36,419 bases of DNA from Polyangiaceae bacterium (GTDB lineage: Bacteria; Myxococcota_A; Polyangia; Polyangiales; Polyangiaceae): NCBI GenBank assembly GCA_025353725.1, contig JANXOF010000047.1, positions 1 to 36,419 on the forward strand. The letters run 5' to 3'. How positions within the stretch are numbered: position 1 is the stretch's first letter; the number at the start of each line of letters is the position of its first letter. This document shows positions 13,252-19,967 of this stretch, piece by piece. The position numbers were made by a program, and so were the translations under genes. The notes beneath the pieces are model-generated. The model was not told the DNA's origin, searched no databases, and saw nothing but the letters and a program-made list of their open reading frames with translations.

Positions 13252-13604
13252 CCAGCCGCCCGCTTCCGCTTCACGGGTATCTCAATAGGTTTAGACGGAA
13301 TGACTCGCTGCAGCTCACTGGGACCTGCCAGGCGTGAGATAACCGGCAGAATGATGCGCTCGCGCCACCTGGTGACTCGGCCCTCATCAATCTCCAGAGC
13401 CAAAGAAAGCTCAGCGCGGAGCTCCGTGGGCGTCGACAACACCAACAAAAGCCAGATGAGCGGCGCGCTTTCCACGTTTCGCGGCTTGTCATCGGTTCGC
13501 TGAACCGCTTCGTAGCCGGGCAGCGACATCTGCCGCCCATTCCCATTGATGGCTCTCTCCAATGCTGCCCCGTAGGTAGGCATAACATCCAGCTTCTTAG
13601 TCAC
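13248..13604 (-). CDS. Partner of the XRE/ImmA protein, unknown function
   Basis: 118 residues from GTG 13604; ATG 13583 is an alternative and neither has a good ribosome-binding site. The centre is a hydrophobic helix (APLIWLLLVLSTPTELRAEL) followed by an HTH-like segment (SLALEIDEGRVTRWRERI); the C-terminus is basic (PIEIPVKRKRAAG), suggesting nucleic-acid binding. I recognise no family. Direct 4-bp coupling to the XRE/ImmA gene points to a two-gene module, perhaps antitoxin-like substrate plus protease regulator. The 243-bp gap upstream (13605-13847) contains no gene I can support. Confidence 0.6.
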   Translation of the reverse strand: MTKKLDVMPTYGAALERAINGNGRQMSLPGYEAVQRTDDKPRNVESAPLIWLLLVLSTPTELRAELSLALEIDEGRVTRWRERIILPVISRLAGPSELQRVIPSKPIEIPVKRKRAAG

Positions 13605-13847
13605 GAACGTGGCAGAAAAAACGGATGTTCGCCACCACTCACCTTAGGGTCCGCTCAATCTTCCGCCGTTGCGCCTCGAAGCCGCGTTTCGTAGCTCTGA
13701 GACCGAAGGCGTTGCGGAGGACGAGGCCGAACGGTTGTGCACTTTCTAACGACGTCGCCCCCGTCCAGGCTGGCTAGGGGCCGGTGCGTGGGTTCAGAAT
13801 CGTCTAGTCAGGTAGACAGACCCATTCCGGCTGCTACAGTTGATGGG

Positions 13848-14057
13848 ATGAAGGCTCGCGAGCTTCTGCAACTCTTGCGTGAGCTCGACTGCGTCGAGAT
13901 TCGACAGAGCGGGTCGCACCGCATCGTGCGCTGCGGGAAGTGTCAGTCCGTGATTCCCGTGCATCCAGGCGAAGACCTCGGGCGCGGGCTCCTGAAGGCG
14001 ATCGAAGACCAGCTCGCGCCTTGCCTCGGAAAGCGCTGGCTACGAAAGGGACGCTAA
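13848..14057 (+). CDS. hicA: HicA-family mRNA interferase toxin
   Basis: 69 residues from ATG 13848. Matches HicA: N-terminal ARELLQLLRELDCVEIRQSG, the catalytic His in GSHRIVR, then SVIPVHPGEDLGRGLLKAIE. HicA uses a dsRNA-binding-like fold to cut mRNA and is neutralised by HicB. All key elements are present, so it looks functional. Two Cys (CGKC) within the sheet are unusual. hicB follows after 1 bp. Upstream, GTCTA and TAGAC arms (13802-13817) may be part of an operator. Confidence 0.88.
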   Translation: MKARELLQLLRELDCVEIRQSGSHRIVRCGKCQSVIPVHPGEDLGRGLLKAIEDQLAPCLGKRWLRKGR

Positions 14058-14058
14058 A

Positions 14059-14469
14059 GTGGAAAAGTCAAAGTATGTGGTCATGGTCGACCGAGACGAA
14101 GACGGTTGGTGGGTTGCCACCGTGCCGTCGCTCCCCGGTTGCCACACGCAAGGGCGTTCCCTGTCGCAGGTGCGGAGTCGCATCCGGGAAGCCATGAACC
14201 TCTTCGACGTGCCTGCCGGGGCAGAGGTGGTCCTTGAAGTAAAAGGCCCAGAAAGGACGAGCGTGGCGCGCGTTCGCGCGGAGCGGTTGCGAGCTGAAGC
14301 CGCCGCTCAAAAAGCTAATGAGGCAACGCAGCGCCTTGCGTCCCAACTTGTGAAGAAGGGCGTCAGCTTGCGCGACATCGGCGATCTTGTCGGGCTCTCG
14401 TTTCAGCGCGTGCAGCAACTGGTTGGCGCTCGCCCGAGTCGAGACGAGCACGTCGCGAAGCAAGCGTGA
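14059..14469 (+). CDS. hicB: HicB antitoxin with C-terminal HTH
   Basis: 136 residues from GTG 14059, 1 bp after the hicA stop. The N-terminal RNase H-like fold is typical: YVVMVDRDEDGWWVATVPSL, PGCHTQG, then REAMNLFDVP. After a charged helical linker (about 70-95) there is a Q-type helix-turn-helix, VKKGVSLRDIGDLVGLSFQR, then VQQLV, which should bind the hicAB operator for autoregulation. The stop overlaps the start of the third gene (GTGA). Confidence 0.88.
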   Translation: MEKSKYVVMVDRDEDGWWVATVPSLPGCHTQGRSLSQVRSRIREAMNLFDVPAGAEVVLEVKGPERTSVARVRAERLRAEAAAQKANEATQRLASQLVKKGVSLRDIGDLVGLSFQRVQQLVGARPSRDEHVAKQA

Positions 14470-14726
14470 CGAACGCGGGACCCGACCTCGGCATTGAGAC
14501 CAGGGTGCTCGCGCTCAAGCGCCTGAGGGCCGCGAACACCGACCCCGAGAGGCTGCCCGAGATTGATGCGCTGATTGCCGAAGCCGTCGACGCCGCTACG
14601 AGCGAGGCACTCCGACTGGCCTACGCCAAGGCACGAGATAACCCGCCTACGCCCGAGGAAACCATGAAGGCCTTCGACTGGATTCACGAGTGGGCACACA
14701 CCCATGGCATTGAGTTCGGCCCGTGA
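14466..14726 (+). CDS. Third gene of the hicAB operon, unknown function
   Basis: 86 residues from GTG 14466, overlapping the hicB stop by 4 bp. Predicted almost wholly helical (LALKRLRAANTDPERLPEID; ALIAEAVDAATSEALRLAYA), ending in FDWIHEWAHTHGIEFGP. No family recognised. The tight coupling to hicAB, which is usually bicistronic, suggests it modulates the toxin-antitoxin pair or merely hitchhikes. Confidence 0.58.
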   Translation: MTNAGPDLGIETRVLALKRLRAANTDPERLPEIDALIAEAVDAATSEALRLAYAKARDNPPTPEETMKAFDWIHEWAHTHGIEFGP

Positions 14727-14744
14727 ACCCGCTGTCGGCGAGCC

Positions 14745-14823
14745 CGCTAGCATGCGAGCAAATGTCACTAGCCTAATTGATGGAGCAATGGGGTGGTATG
14801 CTAGCGATACCTGCGCTAGCATA
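14745..14823 (+). promoter_or_regulatory. CGCTAGCAT inverted repeats upstream of the P63C gene
   Basis: TATGCTAGCG (14797-14806) and CGCTAGCATA (14814-14823) are perfect 10-bp arms with a 7-nt spacer, ending 7 bp before the ATG at 14831. A third copy, CGCTAGCAT, lies at 14745-14753. Three copies of a 9-bp word before one gene indicate an operator or an RNA hairpin at the ribosome-binding site. Confidence 0.6.
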
Positions 14824-14830
14824 TCTAACA

Positions 14831-15859
14831 ATGGACAAAGAACAACGGCGCGAAGCCGGCAGGAAGCGGACTGAAGGACTTTCGACAGAAGAGAGAAAGT
14901 CGTTAGCAACGAAAGCCGCACATGCGCGCTGGCGACGCTCGGGGGACGGCGTCGCGATTGCCACGCACGAGGGAGAAATCACGCTTGGTGCGATGTCACT
15001 GCCGTGCGCAGTTCTGAAAGATGGCCGACGCATCTTCTCCGAGCGGGGTCTATCCAAGGCGTTCACGCACGTTCGAAGCGGCAACGAGTTTAAGAAGCGG
15101 GCGGGCCAACAAGAGAGCGAGAGGTTGCCGGTGTTCATCACCGCGAAGGTCGCGAGCTTCCTCATTCCATCCGACCACGCCAAGCTGATTGCGGCCGTAC
15201 GCTACCGGCGGGGTGGCGCCGATTCGATCCCTGCCTGGGGTGTGGACGCATCGCTCCTTCCAGCGCTCTGTGAGGCATATCTCGCGGCACGCGACGCTGG
15301 CGCACTCGAAACAGACTCCGCCTTACGCAAGGCACGAGCCGCCGAAGTGATGATACGGGCACTCGCCAAGGTCGGCGTCATTGCGCTCATCGACGAGGCT
15401 ACGGGATTTCAAGTCGAGCGCGATCGAGACGAACTTCAAACACTGCTGACGAAGTACGTGTCCGAAGAACATCGCCTTTGGATGCAGAAGTTTCCGACCG
15501 AGTTCTATGTCGAGCTGTTCCGCCTCCGCAACGTCAAGACCGACGACGTTCGTAAACGACCGCGGTACTTTGGCAAGCTTACGAACGAACTAGTGTACGA
15601 GCGACTGCTTCCGGGGATGCTCCCTAAACTCGAGTCGGTGAATCCCATTGCAGACGATGGTCGTCGCGCAAGGAAGCACCATCAACACCTTGTCGACCAA
15701 GGCGAAGAGCATCTCAAAAAGCACCTCACTGGACTGGTCTACCTAATGAAAGCCAGTGCAAGCTGGCCGGAGTTCATTCGCGCACTCGACCGCGCTGCGC
15801 CTATCCAGGTCGCCGAGGTGGAGGAAGGAGCGGAAACAGAAGCCGACACCCTGCGCTAA
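14831..15859 (+). CDS. P63C-domain phage protein
   Basis: 342 residues from ATG 14831 (upstream in-frame codons would place the start inside the inverted repeat). The N-terminus has the R-R-E-A-G-R-K-R ... A-T-K-A-A-H-A-R-W-R-R motif usual in this family, the middle includes a region with FSERGLSKAFTHVRSG, and the C-terminus carries the P63C domain: FPTEFYVELFRLRNVKTDDV, KRPRYFGKLTNELVYERLLPG, MLPKLESVNP, and the HHQHLVDQGEEHLKKHL block. P63C proteins are common in phages and mobile elements; the activity is unknown. Inverted repeats precede it, so it may be autoregulated. Confidence 0.82.
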   Translation: MDKEQRREAGRKRTEGLSTEERKSLATKAAHARWRRSGDGVAIATHEGEITLGAMSLPCAVLKDGRRIFSERGLSKAFTHVRSGNEFKKRAGQQESERLPVFITAKVASFLIPSDHAKLIAAVRYRRGGADSIPAWGVDASLLPALCEAYLAARDAGALETDSALRKARAAEVMIRALAKVGVIALIDEATGFQVERDRDELQTLLTKYVSEEHRLWMQKFPTEFYVELFRLRNVKTDDVRKRPRYFGKLTNELVYERLLPGMLPKLESVNPIADDGRRARKHHQHLVDQGEEHLKKHLTGLVYLMKASASWPEFIRALDRAAPIQVAEVEEGAETEADTLR

Positions 15860-15902
15860 TCAATCAATTGGAACCTGCCCCCCACGACTACTGAGGCATC
15901 AA

Positions 15903-16169
15903 GTGAAAACCAAAGGCAAATCCGCTCGCGCTCGCGTGGCGCTATCGCCCGGGGCAATGGTCCGAGTTACGCGAGAGCTCCAGGAGATGACGCAGGCCGA
16001 ATTGTCAGCAACGAGCGGACTGTCGCAGCCGACGATCTCAAGCCTCGAGAGCGGGCGCCTTACGCTTGGCGCCGACCGGGCCGAAAAGTTCGCACGTGCG
16101 CTCAAGGTTCACCCGGCCGTGCTGCTTTGGCCGAATTGGGAGGTGGGCACGAAGAACCACGTCGCGTGA
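15903..16169 (+). CDS. Small XRE-family HTH regulator
   Basis: 88 residues from GTG 15903, with GAGG 7 bp upstream. Residues 20-75 are a standard XRE domain: GAMVRVTRELQEMTQAELSA, TSGLSQPTISSLESGR, and LTLGADRAEKFARALKVHPA. There is no C-terminal effector domain. The 3' end overlaps the convergent ImmA-like gene by 68 bp. It may be the target repressor of that ImmA-like protease, as in ImmR/ImmA pairs, though such pairs are usually co-directional. Confidence 0.82.
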   Translation: MKTKGKSARARVALSPGAMVRVTRELQEMTQAELSATSGLSQPTISSLESGRLTLGADRAEKFARALKVHPAVLLWPNWEVGTKNHVA

Positions 16170-16503
16170 TTGGAGCGCCGAGAAGCGCCGCCGCGAGGTA
16201 ATCCGCCGCCTGTTCCTCGTTGTCGGAGCCCGCTAGCCCGTGGCGAATCAGCAACCAGTGGGCGAGCTCGTGAGCCACAGCGTCGAGGGCTTGGGCGGGC
16301 GTAAGCGCGCGAGCAATGACAATCGTCCAGACGTCACCGTCCCGCGTGAGCGCGGCAGGACCGACAAACGGCCGCGAACCGCGCACGATGGCGCAAGGAC
16401 CGAGCAGCGCGCGCGCCAGTCGAGGCACGTGACCCTTCGTCGCGTCGAGTCCGGCCGTCGCGTAAGCGTGGGCGGCGATGCCCTCAAGCGCGGCGATGTC
16501 CAT
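16102..16503 (-). CDS. ImmA/IrrE-like zinc metallopeptidase
   Basis: 133 residues. A compact COG2856 domain: VAHELAHWLLIRHGL with zinc motif HELAH (78-82) and EEQAADYLAAALLG supplying the third ligand (Glu/Asp 96-101). There is no HTH, matching stand-alone ImmA anti-repressor proteases that cut a partner repressor. It is the last gene of a leftward cluster headed by the HTH repressor at 18130, after a frameshifted RelE-like gene. Its C-terminal 22 residues are encoded opposite the XRE gene 3' end. Confidence 0.83.
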   Translation of the reverse strand: MDIAALEGIAAHAYATAGLDATKGHVPRLARALLGPCAIVRGSRPFVGPAALTRDGDVWTIVIARALTPAQALDAVAHELAHWLLIRHGLAGSDNEEQAADYLAAALLGAPITRRGSSCPPPNSAKAARPGEP

Positions 16504-16609
16504 GCCGAGGCATGCGACAGGTGCGGCCGGTTGTCACTTTTTCAGGGTGCGAATGTTCAGTGCTGGCGCGTTCAAGCTGAGCAGGGCTGCCTTTCAATTG
16601 GCAGTGACG

Positions 16610-16865
16610 TCAGTAGGCGTCGCGGCGGTCGACGATGTCCGTAACGACGACCCGTTTTTCAGCGTCATAGATCATGAACTTGATGCGGATGTCGCCGGTT
16701 CGCATTCGATATGCCAACCTCAGGGCGCGTTAGTTTGATGACGCCGTAGCACCGCGGTTCGGTGGCGACCGCATTGAGCACTTCATAGACTCTCGCGCGC
16801 GTCTTCGTTTGCAGCGCCGCGAGCTGCTTTGCCGCTTTTTTCTCCACCTCGACCCGATACGTCAA
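16610..16865 (-). pseudogene. RelE/ParE-type toxin broken by a single-base frameshift
   Basis: From TTG 16865 (overlapping the upstream stop as TTGA) the frame gives YRVEVEKKAAKQLAALQTKT then RARVYEVLNAVATEP and IKLTRPE, the first two thirds of a RelE/ParE toxin, then runs out of frame and stops at 16665. In the +1 frame, directly after PE, the expected end appears: LAYRMRTGDIRIKFMIYDAE, then KRVVVTDIVDRRDAY, stopping at 16610. Dropping one G from the GAGGTTGG stretch near 16720 restores a full toxin of about 84 residues. It may be a genuine inactivation or a sequencing error. Confidence 0.83.
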
Positions 16866-17413
16866 GGGGTGGCCGACGTCTCGCCTTCAAGCTCTCGCCT
16901 AAGGTCGGCAAGAGGAATGGTCTCTTCGTCTCCGCGAAGCGGGGTGGCATTTAGCGACCAGGCTTCTGCCGCGACATCCTCTCGCTCTTCGTCGGCGAGG
17001 CGCTCGGCTATCGCGGCAGCGCCGTCGAGCATTGTGCGTACCAGTTTTGTGAGCGCATCGTTCCTTGAGCGAAACCAGAACGGAAATGACTGAAAAAACA
17101 CGTCAGCCTCGGGGAGATGCAAGCTCGCAAACTTGGGCGCGAATTCACGAAAATGCGCCTCGATTCTTGCGAACGATTCCCGCTCGGGAACGCTGAGATA
17201 GCGGTCAATGTCGCAGATAGACCGAACGTCGGTCTTCAGTCGCTCTTCGAGAGCCAGAAACGAAACGCAACCGTCTTGAATCACCTGGAGATACGAGGTG
17301 ACGTTGGCACCGGCTCTTGAAACGTCGTGACCTCCGACAGGCACAAAACGCACTTCTGCCGCTGCACTTCGGAGGCGCGCGGCGATGTCGTTGAAGTCGT
17401 CGGTAAGGAACAT
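16862..17413 (-). CDS. Hypothetical protein upstream of the broken RelE, possible antitoxin-like tail
   Basis: 183 residues from ATG 17413 (no strong ribosome-binding site). Mostly helical; a segment RYLSVPERESFARIEAHFRE and an aromatic patch FFQSFPFWFRSRNDA are distinctive. The last residues, EETIPLADLRRELEGE, resemble the C-terminal toxin-wrapping tail of small RHH/Phd-type antitoxins and directly precede the RelE-like gene with a TTGA overlap, so this may be an enlarged antitoxin. The main domain is not recognised. It is in the leftward immunity operon, 87 bp after the repressor gene. Confidence 0.6.
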   Translation of the reverse strand: MFLTDDFNDIAARLRSAAAEVRFVPVGGHDVSRAGANVTSYLQVIQDGCVSFLALEERLKTDVRSICDIDRYLSVPERESFARIEAHFREFAPKFASLHLPEADVFFQSFPFWFRSRNDALTKLVRTMLDGAAAIAERLADEEREDVAAEAWSLNATPLRGDEETIPLADLRRELEGETSATP

Positions 17414-17500
17414 GTCAGTACGCCGCCAACTTCAAAGATAAAGACCCGCTCACCCTTCGAGCCTAGCTCGCGTCGGAACGTGGGGCCAACTTGCCATGCT

Positions 17501-18130
17501 TCACCGCCTCCCTCCTCGGTCCGGTACCTTTGGCGGCAGGTCGCTCGCTCCACCTCGGAAGTCATCCAGAGGGTCATCCGTGCCCGCGTCATGCACCACG
17601 GTAGGCGCGATGCGCTTCGCGTTGCCGCGAAGTTCGAGGCGCGTCAGCCTCAGGAGTTCGTCCTCCCAAAACGCCGCCGGCAGCGCGTCTTGGAGCTTGC
17701 CGCGTGCGTCTCGAGCGGTGGCCCGGATGCGCGCCATCTGCTCGGCCGAGGGCGACTCGGGGCGCCACCACCGAACGTCACTCGCGAGCACGTCCTCAAG
17801 GCCGTCGCATCGCTCCAGCGGAGTGATTGTCGGCTGCGGTGAGTCGATAACGACCATGGCGTCATCGGCCGTATTCTCCGGCGCAATGGCGACCCCGTTG
17901 GCGATAAGGAATCGCTCGCGGGTTGTCTTTAGGTGCGCGTACAAGGCTTCCGCCACTACCCGACCTGCACGCAGCTGCGCTGCTTGGCTAATCGTCTGCT
18001 GAGCCGAGCCGAACGGAAACCCGAGCTCAAGGCCAACTGCTCTCCACGTACGAAGCTCCGCCCTTAGCCTTCGGAGCTCGGCTTGGACGAGCCGATTCTC
18101 TTCGTCGGACAGGTCTTTTCGGCGAGTCAC
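17501..18130 (-). CDS. HTH protein, candidate phage repressor
   Basis: 209 residues from GTG 18130 with TAAGG 8 bp upstream. Residues about 25-75 read as an XRE-like HTH: RTWRAVGLELGFPFGSAQQT then ISQAAQL, followed by RVVAEALYAHLKTTRERFLI. The C-terminal two thirds are acidic/Pro-rich and helical (ESPSAEQMARIRATARDARG) with no LexA/S24 Ser-Lys peptidase motif. It is divergent from the Cro-like gene across 77 bp containing the operator palindromes, the position of lambda cI. The ImmA-like protease lies in the same operon, suggesting inactivation by that protease rather than self-cleavage. The repressor role is inferred from fold and place. Confidence 0.68.
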   Translation of the reverse strand: MTRRKDLSDEENRLVQAELRRLRAELRTWRAVGLELGFPFGSAQQTISQAAQLRAGRVVAEALYAHLKTTRERFLIANGVAIAPENTADDAMVVIDSPQPTITPLERCDGLEDVLASDVRWWRPESPSAEQMARIRATARDARGKLQDALPAAFWEDELLRLTRLELRGNAKRIAPTVVHDAGTDDPLDDFRGGASDLPPKVPDRGGRR

Positions 18131-18153
18131 CGGGCCGACCTTAGCTTGTGCGA

Positions 18154-18207
18154 GTACAACGCGTTGTGAGGGTTGCCGTTAGACTGTACAAGTTGTACAA
18201 CGTTTGA
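18154..18207 (+). promoter_or_regulatory. Right early promoter and operators (pR/oR-like)
   Basis: Operators: GTACAACGCGTTGTGA (core palindrome ACAACGCGTTGT, 18156-18167) and TGTACAAGTTGTACA (18185-18199, perfect 7-1-7), followed by CG to give GTTGTACAACG. Promoter: TTGCCG (18172-18177), 18 bp, TACAAC (18196-18201), then 6 bp to ATG 18208, so the transcript should be leaderless. The same TTGTACAACG word is at the left promoter. Confidence 0.72.
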
Positions 18208-18510
18208 ATGCGTAATTTGTCCGTGGCTGCTCGGAGACTGAAGTCGATTGTCCGTCCGTCGCAGGCCGTGACCCAAAAAAGCGTCGCCGACTACCTCGGA
18301 TGCACTCAACAAGCGGTGTCCGCCTGGCTCAACGGCATTACGAAACCCGAGCCTGGTCATCGCGAAAGCCTGTTTGCGCGATTCGGTATACGTCCCGACG
18401 AGTGGGCCGACGACCCTGCTGAATCGGGTCGCAGCGTTGTCAGCAAGGCAGACGAATCGGGCACCAACGCGATAGTCGAGGAAACGCCGACGGGAACGGG
18501 CGGTCGATGA
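18208..18510 (+). CDS. Cro-like XRE regulator, first gene of the right early operon
   Basis: 100 residues. Residues 20-65: VTQKSVADYLGCTQQAVSAW then LNGITKPEPGHRESLFARFG, a compact HTH of the Cro/CII/YdaS kind. The C-terminal 30 residues are a disordered Ser/Glu/Thr tail. There is no Shine-Dalgarno: the ATG is at the predicted transcription start, so it is probably translated from a leaderless mRNA. Located directly downstream of the operator cluster and divergent from the candidate repressor, it matches Cro in place and size. Confidence 0.8.
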   Translation: MRNLSVAARRLKSIVRPSQAVTQKSVADYLGCTQQAVSAWLNGITKPEPGHRESLFARFGIRPDEWADDPAESGRSVVSKADESGTNAIVEETPTGTGGR

Positions 18511-19148
18511 GCGCCGACGTCACACTCTTCGACGGATGGGAACTCAACACATCTGACGCGGACGAGCCGCGAGCGCGCGATATCGATATTGCGATGCGCG
18601 CGGGGCTTGCTGAGCCGGCGAACATTCGACGAATCATCGAAAGAGGTTGGGAAGATCTCACGCCGTACGGGGAAATTAGGGTTATGGCGCTTAGCGCCAA
18701 AACCTCGGGAGGCCGGCCGGGCACCGAGTACTGGCTGAACGCGGAGCAGTCCGTGGCTCTCATAGCGAAGCTTCGTACGCCATTGGCGCGCAAGCTTCGC
18801 GTCACGATGACCAAGCTTTTCGTGGCGTACCATCGACGCCAGGTCGTCCCGCCACCGCCTCCCGTCGAATGCACGCCAGGCACGGCGCCGGTGCAAGCGC
18901 GCATCAGCGACGACCCGCGCGCGGTGTCGATGCTCCGCTCGTGGGTGCGCATGGCGGCGCAGCAAACGGGGCGGTCGAACCAAGGCATCCAAGGCGAGCT
19001 CCGTCGCCACTGGGGGACGTCGAGTCTCTACCGCATTCCGCTGGTCGCCTACGACAACACGGTCTCGCGAATTCAGACGATGCTTACCGAACACGGCAAT
19101 CGTCGCCGGCTCTCCGGCACGCCAAAACAGACCACGATGTGGTCGTGA
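18507..19148 (+). CDS. Antirepressor-like (Rha/BRO-type N-terminal) protein, full-length copy
   Basis: 213 residues; ATG overlaps the Cro-like stop (ATGA). VTLFDGWELNTSDADEPRAR then DIDIAMRAGLAEPANIRRII is the short DNA-binding N-terminal domain; EYWLNAEQSVALIAKLRTP then LARKLRVTMTKLFVAYHRR is the 'x-Y-x-L-N-x-E-Q ... K-x-F' ending found in Rha and antirepressor proteins. The C-terminal 90 residues include SMLRSWVRMAAQQTGRSNQG and a segment similar to phage ORF6N/Ant partners. It likely counteracts repression or redirects the lysis decision. A shorter paralogue lies at 20449. Confidence 0.72.
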   Translation: MSADVTLFDGWELNTSDADEPRARDIDIAMRAGLAEPANIRRIIERGWEDLTPYGEIRVMALSAKTSGGRPGTEYWLNAEQSVALIAKLRTPLARKLRVTMTKLFVAYHRRQVVPPPPPVECTPGTAPVQARISDDPRAVSMLRSWVRMAAQQTGRSNQGIQGELRRHWGTSSLYRIPLVAYDNTVSRIQTMLTEHGNRRRLSGTPKQTTMWS

Positions 19149-19237
19149 ACCTCCCCTCATAAGCAACCTTGGTGCCGCGGTAGGCCTTACGCAAATGGCT
19201 AATCGCGCACCACTGCACGCACGTCACGGAGTCCTTT

Positions 19238-19444
19238 ATGCATCAATTGAAGACCTTGAAGTGGAGCGTTAGCGGGATTCGCGAATGGGCGCTGTACGGC
19301 ACCGGCATTCGCGTGGTGGGTCGCGAGGACTGTTTCGTCGTTTTCTCAGGCCGCGAGGTGAGTTCCGTGCACGCCGATTTTTTGAACGCCACGCTTGCCG
19401 CCGAAGCCCTGGCCACTGTGAAGCGTCCTTCGGTGATGACGTGA
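19238..19444 (+). CDS. Small early protein, unknown function
   Basis: 68 residues; ATG 19238 has GGAG 6 bp upstream, an excellent site. KTLKWSVSGIREWALYGTGI and CFVVFSGREVSSVHADFLNA alternate hydrophobic strands with a helix at the end (ATLAAEALATV). No family recognised. The 90-bp gap before it, after the antirepressor-like gene, holds no gene. The stop overlaps the next GTG (GTGA). Confidence 0.6.
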   Translation: MHQLKTLKWSVSGIREWALYGTGIRVVGREDCFVVFSGREVSSVHADFLNATLAAEALATVKRPSVMT

Positions 19445-19641
19445 ATTCGCGACCGCTGCGAGCTTGGCCCGCGTGGCTGCTTCGCCTCGTGCGCCGTACG
19501 CGATGGGCGCATCACGCGTCAGTGGAGCTTTGGGAGCGTGAGCACGTCGAAGAGGCTTCGTGGCCGGACCTCGACGCGTGCGCGGACGAGTCGGACGGCG
19601 ACACGTGGCCTTGGAGCCTTTCCTCGCGGAGCGACCATTGA
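19441..19641 (+). CDS. Trp-rich small early protein
   Basis: 66 residues from GTG 19441 (GTGA overlap). Unusual for its seven Trp: RAWPAWLLRLVRRTRWAHHA, VELWEREHVEEASWPDLDA and DTWPWSLSSRSDH. An N-terminal basic amphipathic helix is followed by an acidic C-terminal half. No family named. It could bind membranes or protein surfaces; this is only a composition argument. Confidence 0.58.
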   Translation: MNSRPLRAWPAWLLRLVRRTRWAHHASVELWEREHVEEASWPDLDACADESDGDTWPWSLSSRSDH

Positions 19642-19649
19642 GGTGGCCG

Positions 19650-19967
19650 ATGCGATGTGTCGGCGACCGGCTTGCGCCAGCTCTCTCTCCGCGTGTGCGG
19701 ACCGAGGCCGAGCGGCTCTCTGAGGTCCGTCTTGTAGACGACCTCAAAGACGAGACCGCCGAAGACCTGGTGCTCGTCGCGTTGCCGGGCGTCTCGTTCT
19801 TTGACGAAGGCGACGCCGACGAAGCCGTTTGCGACTTCATCTGGTCGATGTTTGCCAAAGACAGCAATCAGCGTGGCTTTGATTGCCGCTCTCAATCTTC
19901 GATAAGCGCCACTCAGCGCGTTGCCAAGAGCAAGGCGATTACACCGAAAGGAACGTTCCGTTGCTGA
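19650..19967 (+). CDS. Small early protein, unknown function
   Basis: 105 residues. ATG 19650 is chosen because GAGG sits 6 bp upstream; a TTG at 19638 overlapping the previous stop is also possible. The core VRLVDDLKDETAEDLVLVAL then PGVSFFDEGDADEAVCDFIW is acidic and alpha/beta in look; the C-terminus is basic and polar (RSQSSISATQRVAKSKAITP). No family recognised. It ends 4 bp inside the next TTG-started gene. Confidence 0.55.
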   Translation: MRCVGDRLAPALSPRVRTEAERLSEVRLVDDLKDETAEDLVLVALPGVSFFDEGDADEAVCDFIWSMFAKDSNQRGFDCRSQSSISATQRVAKSKAITPKGTFRC

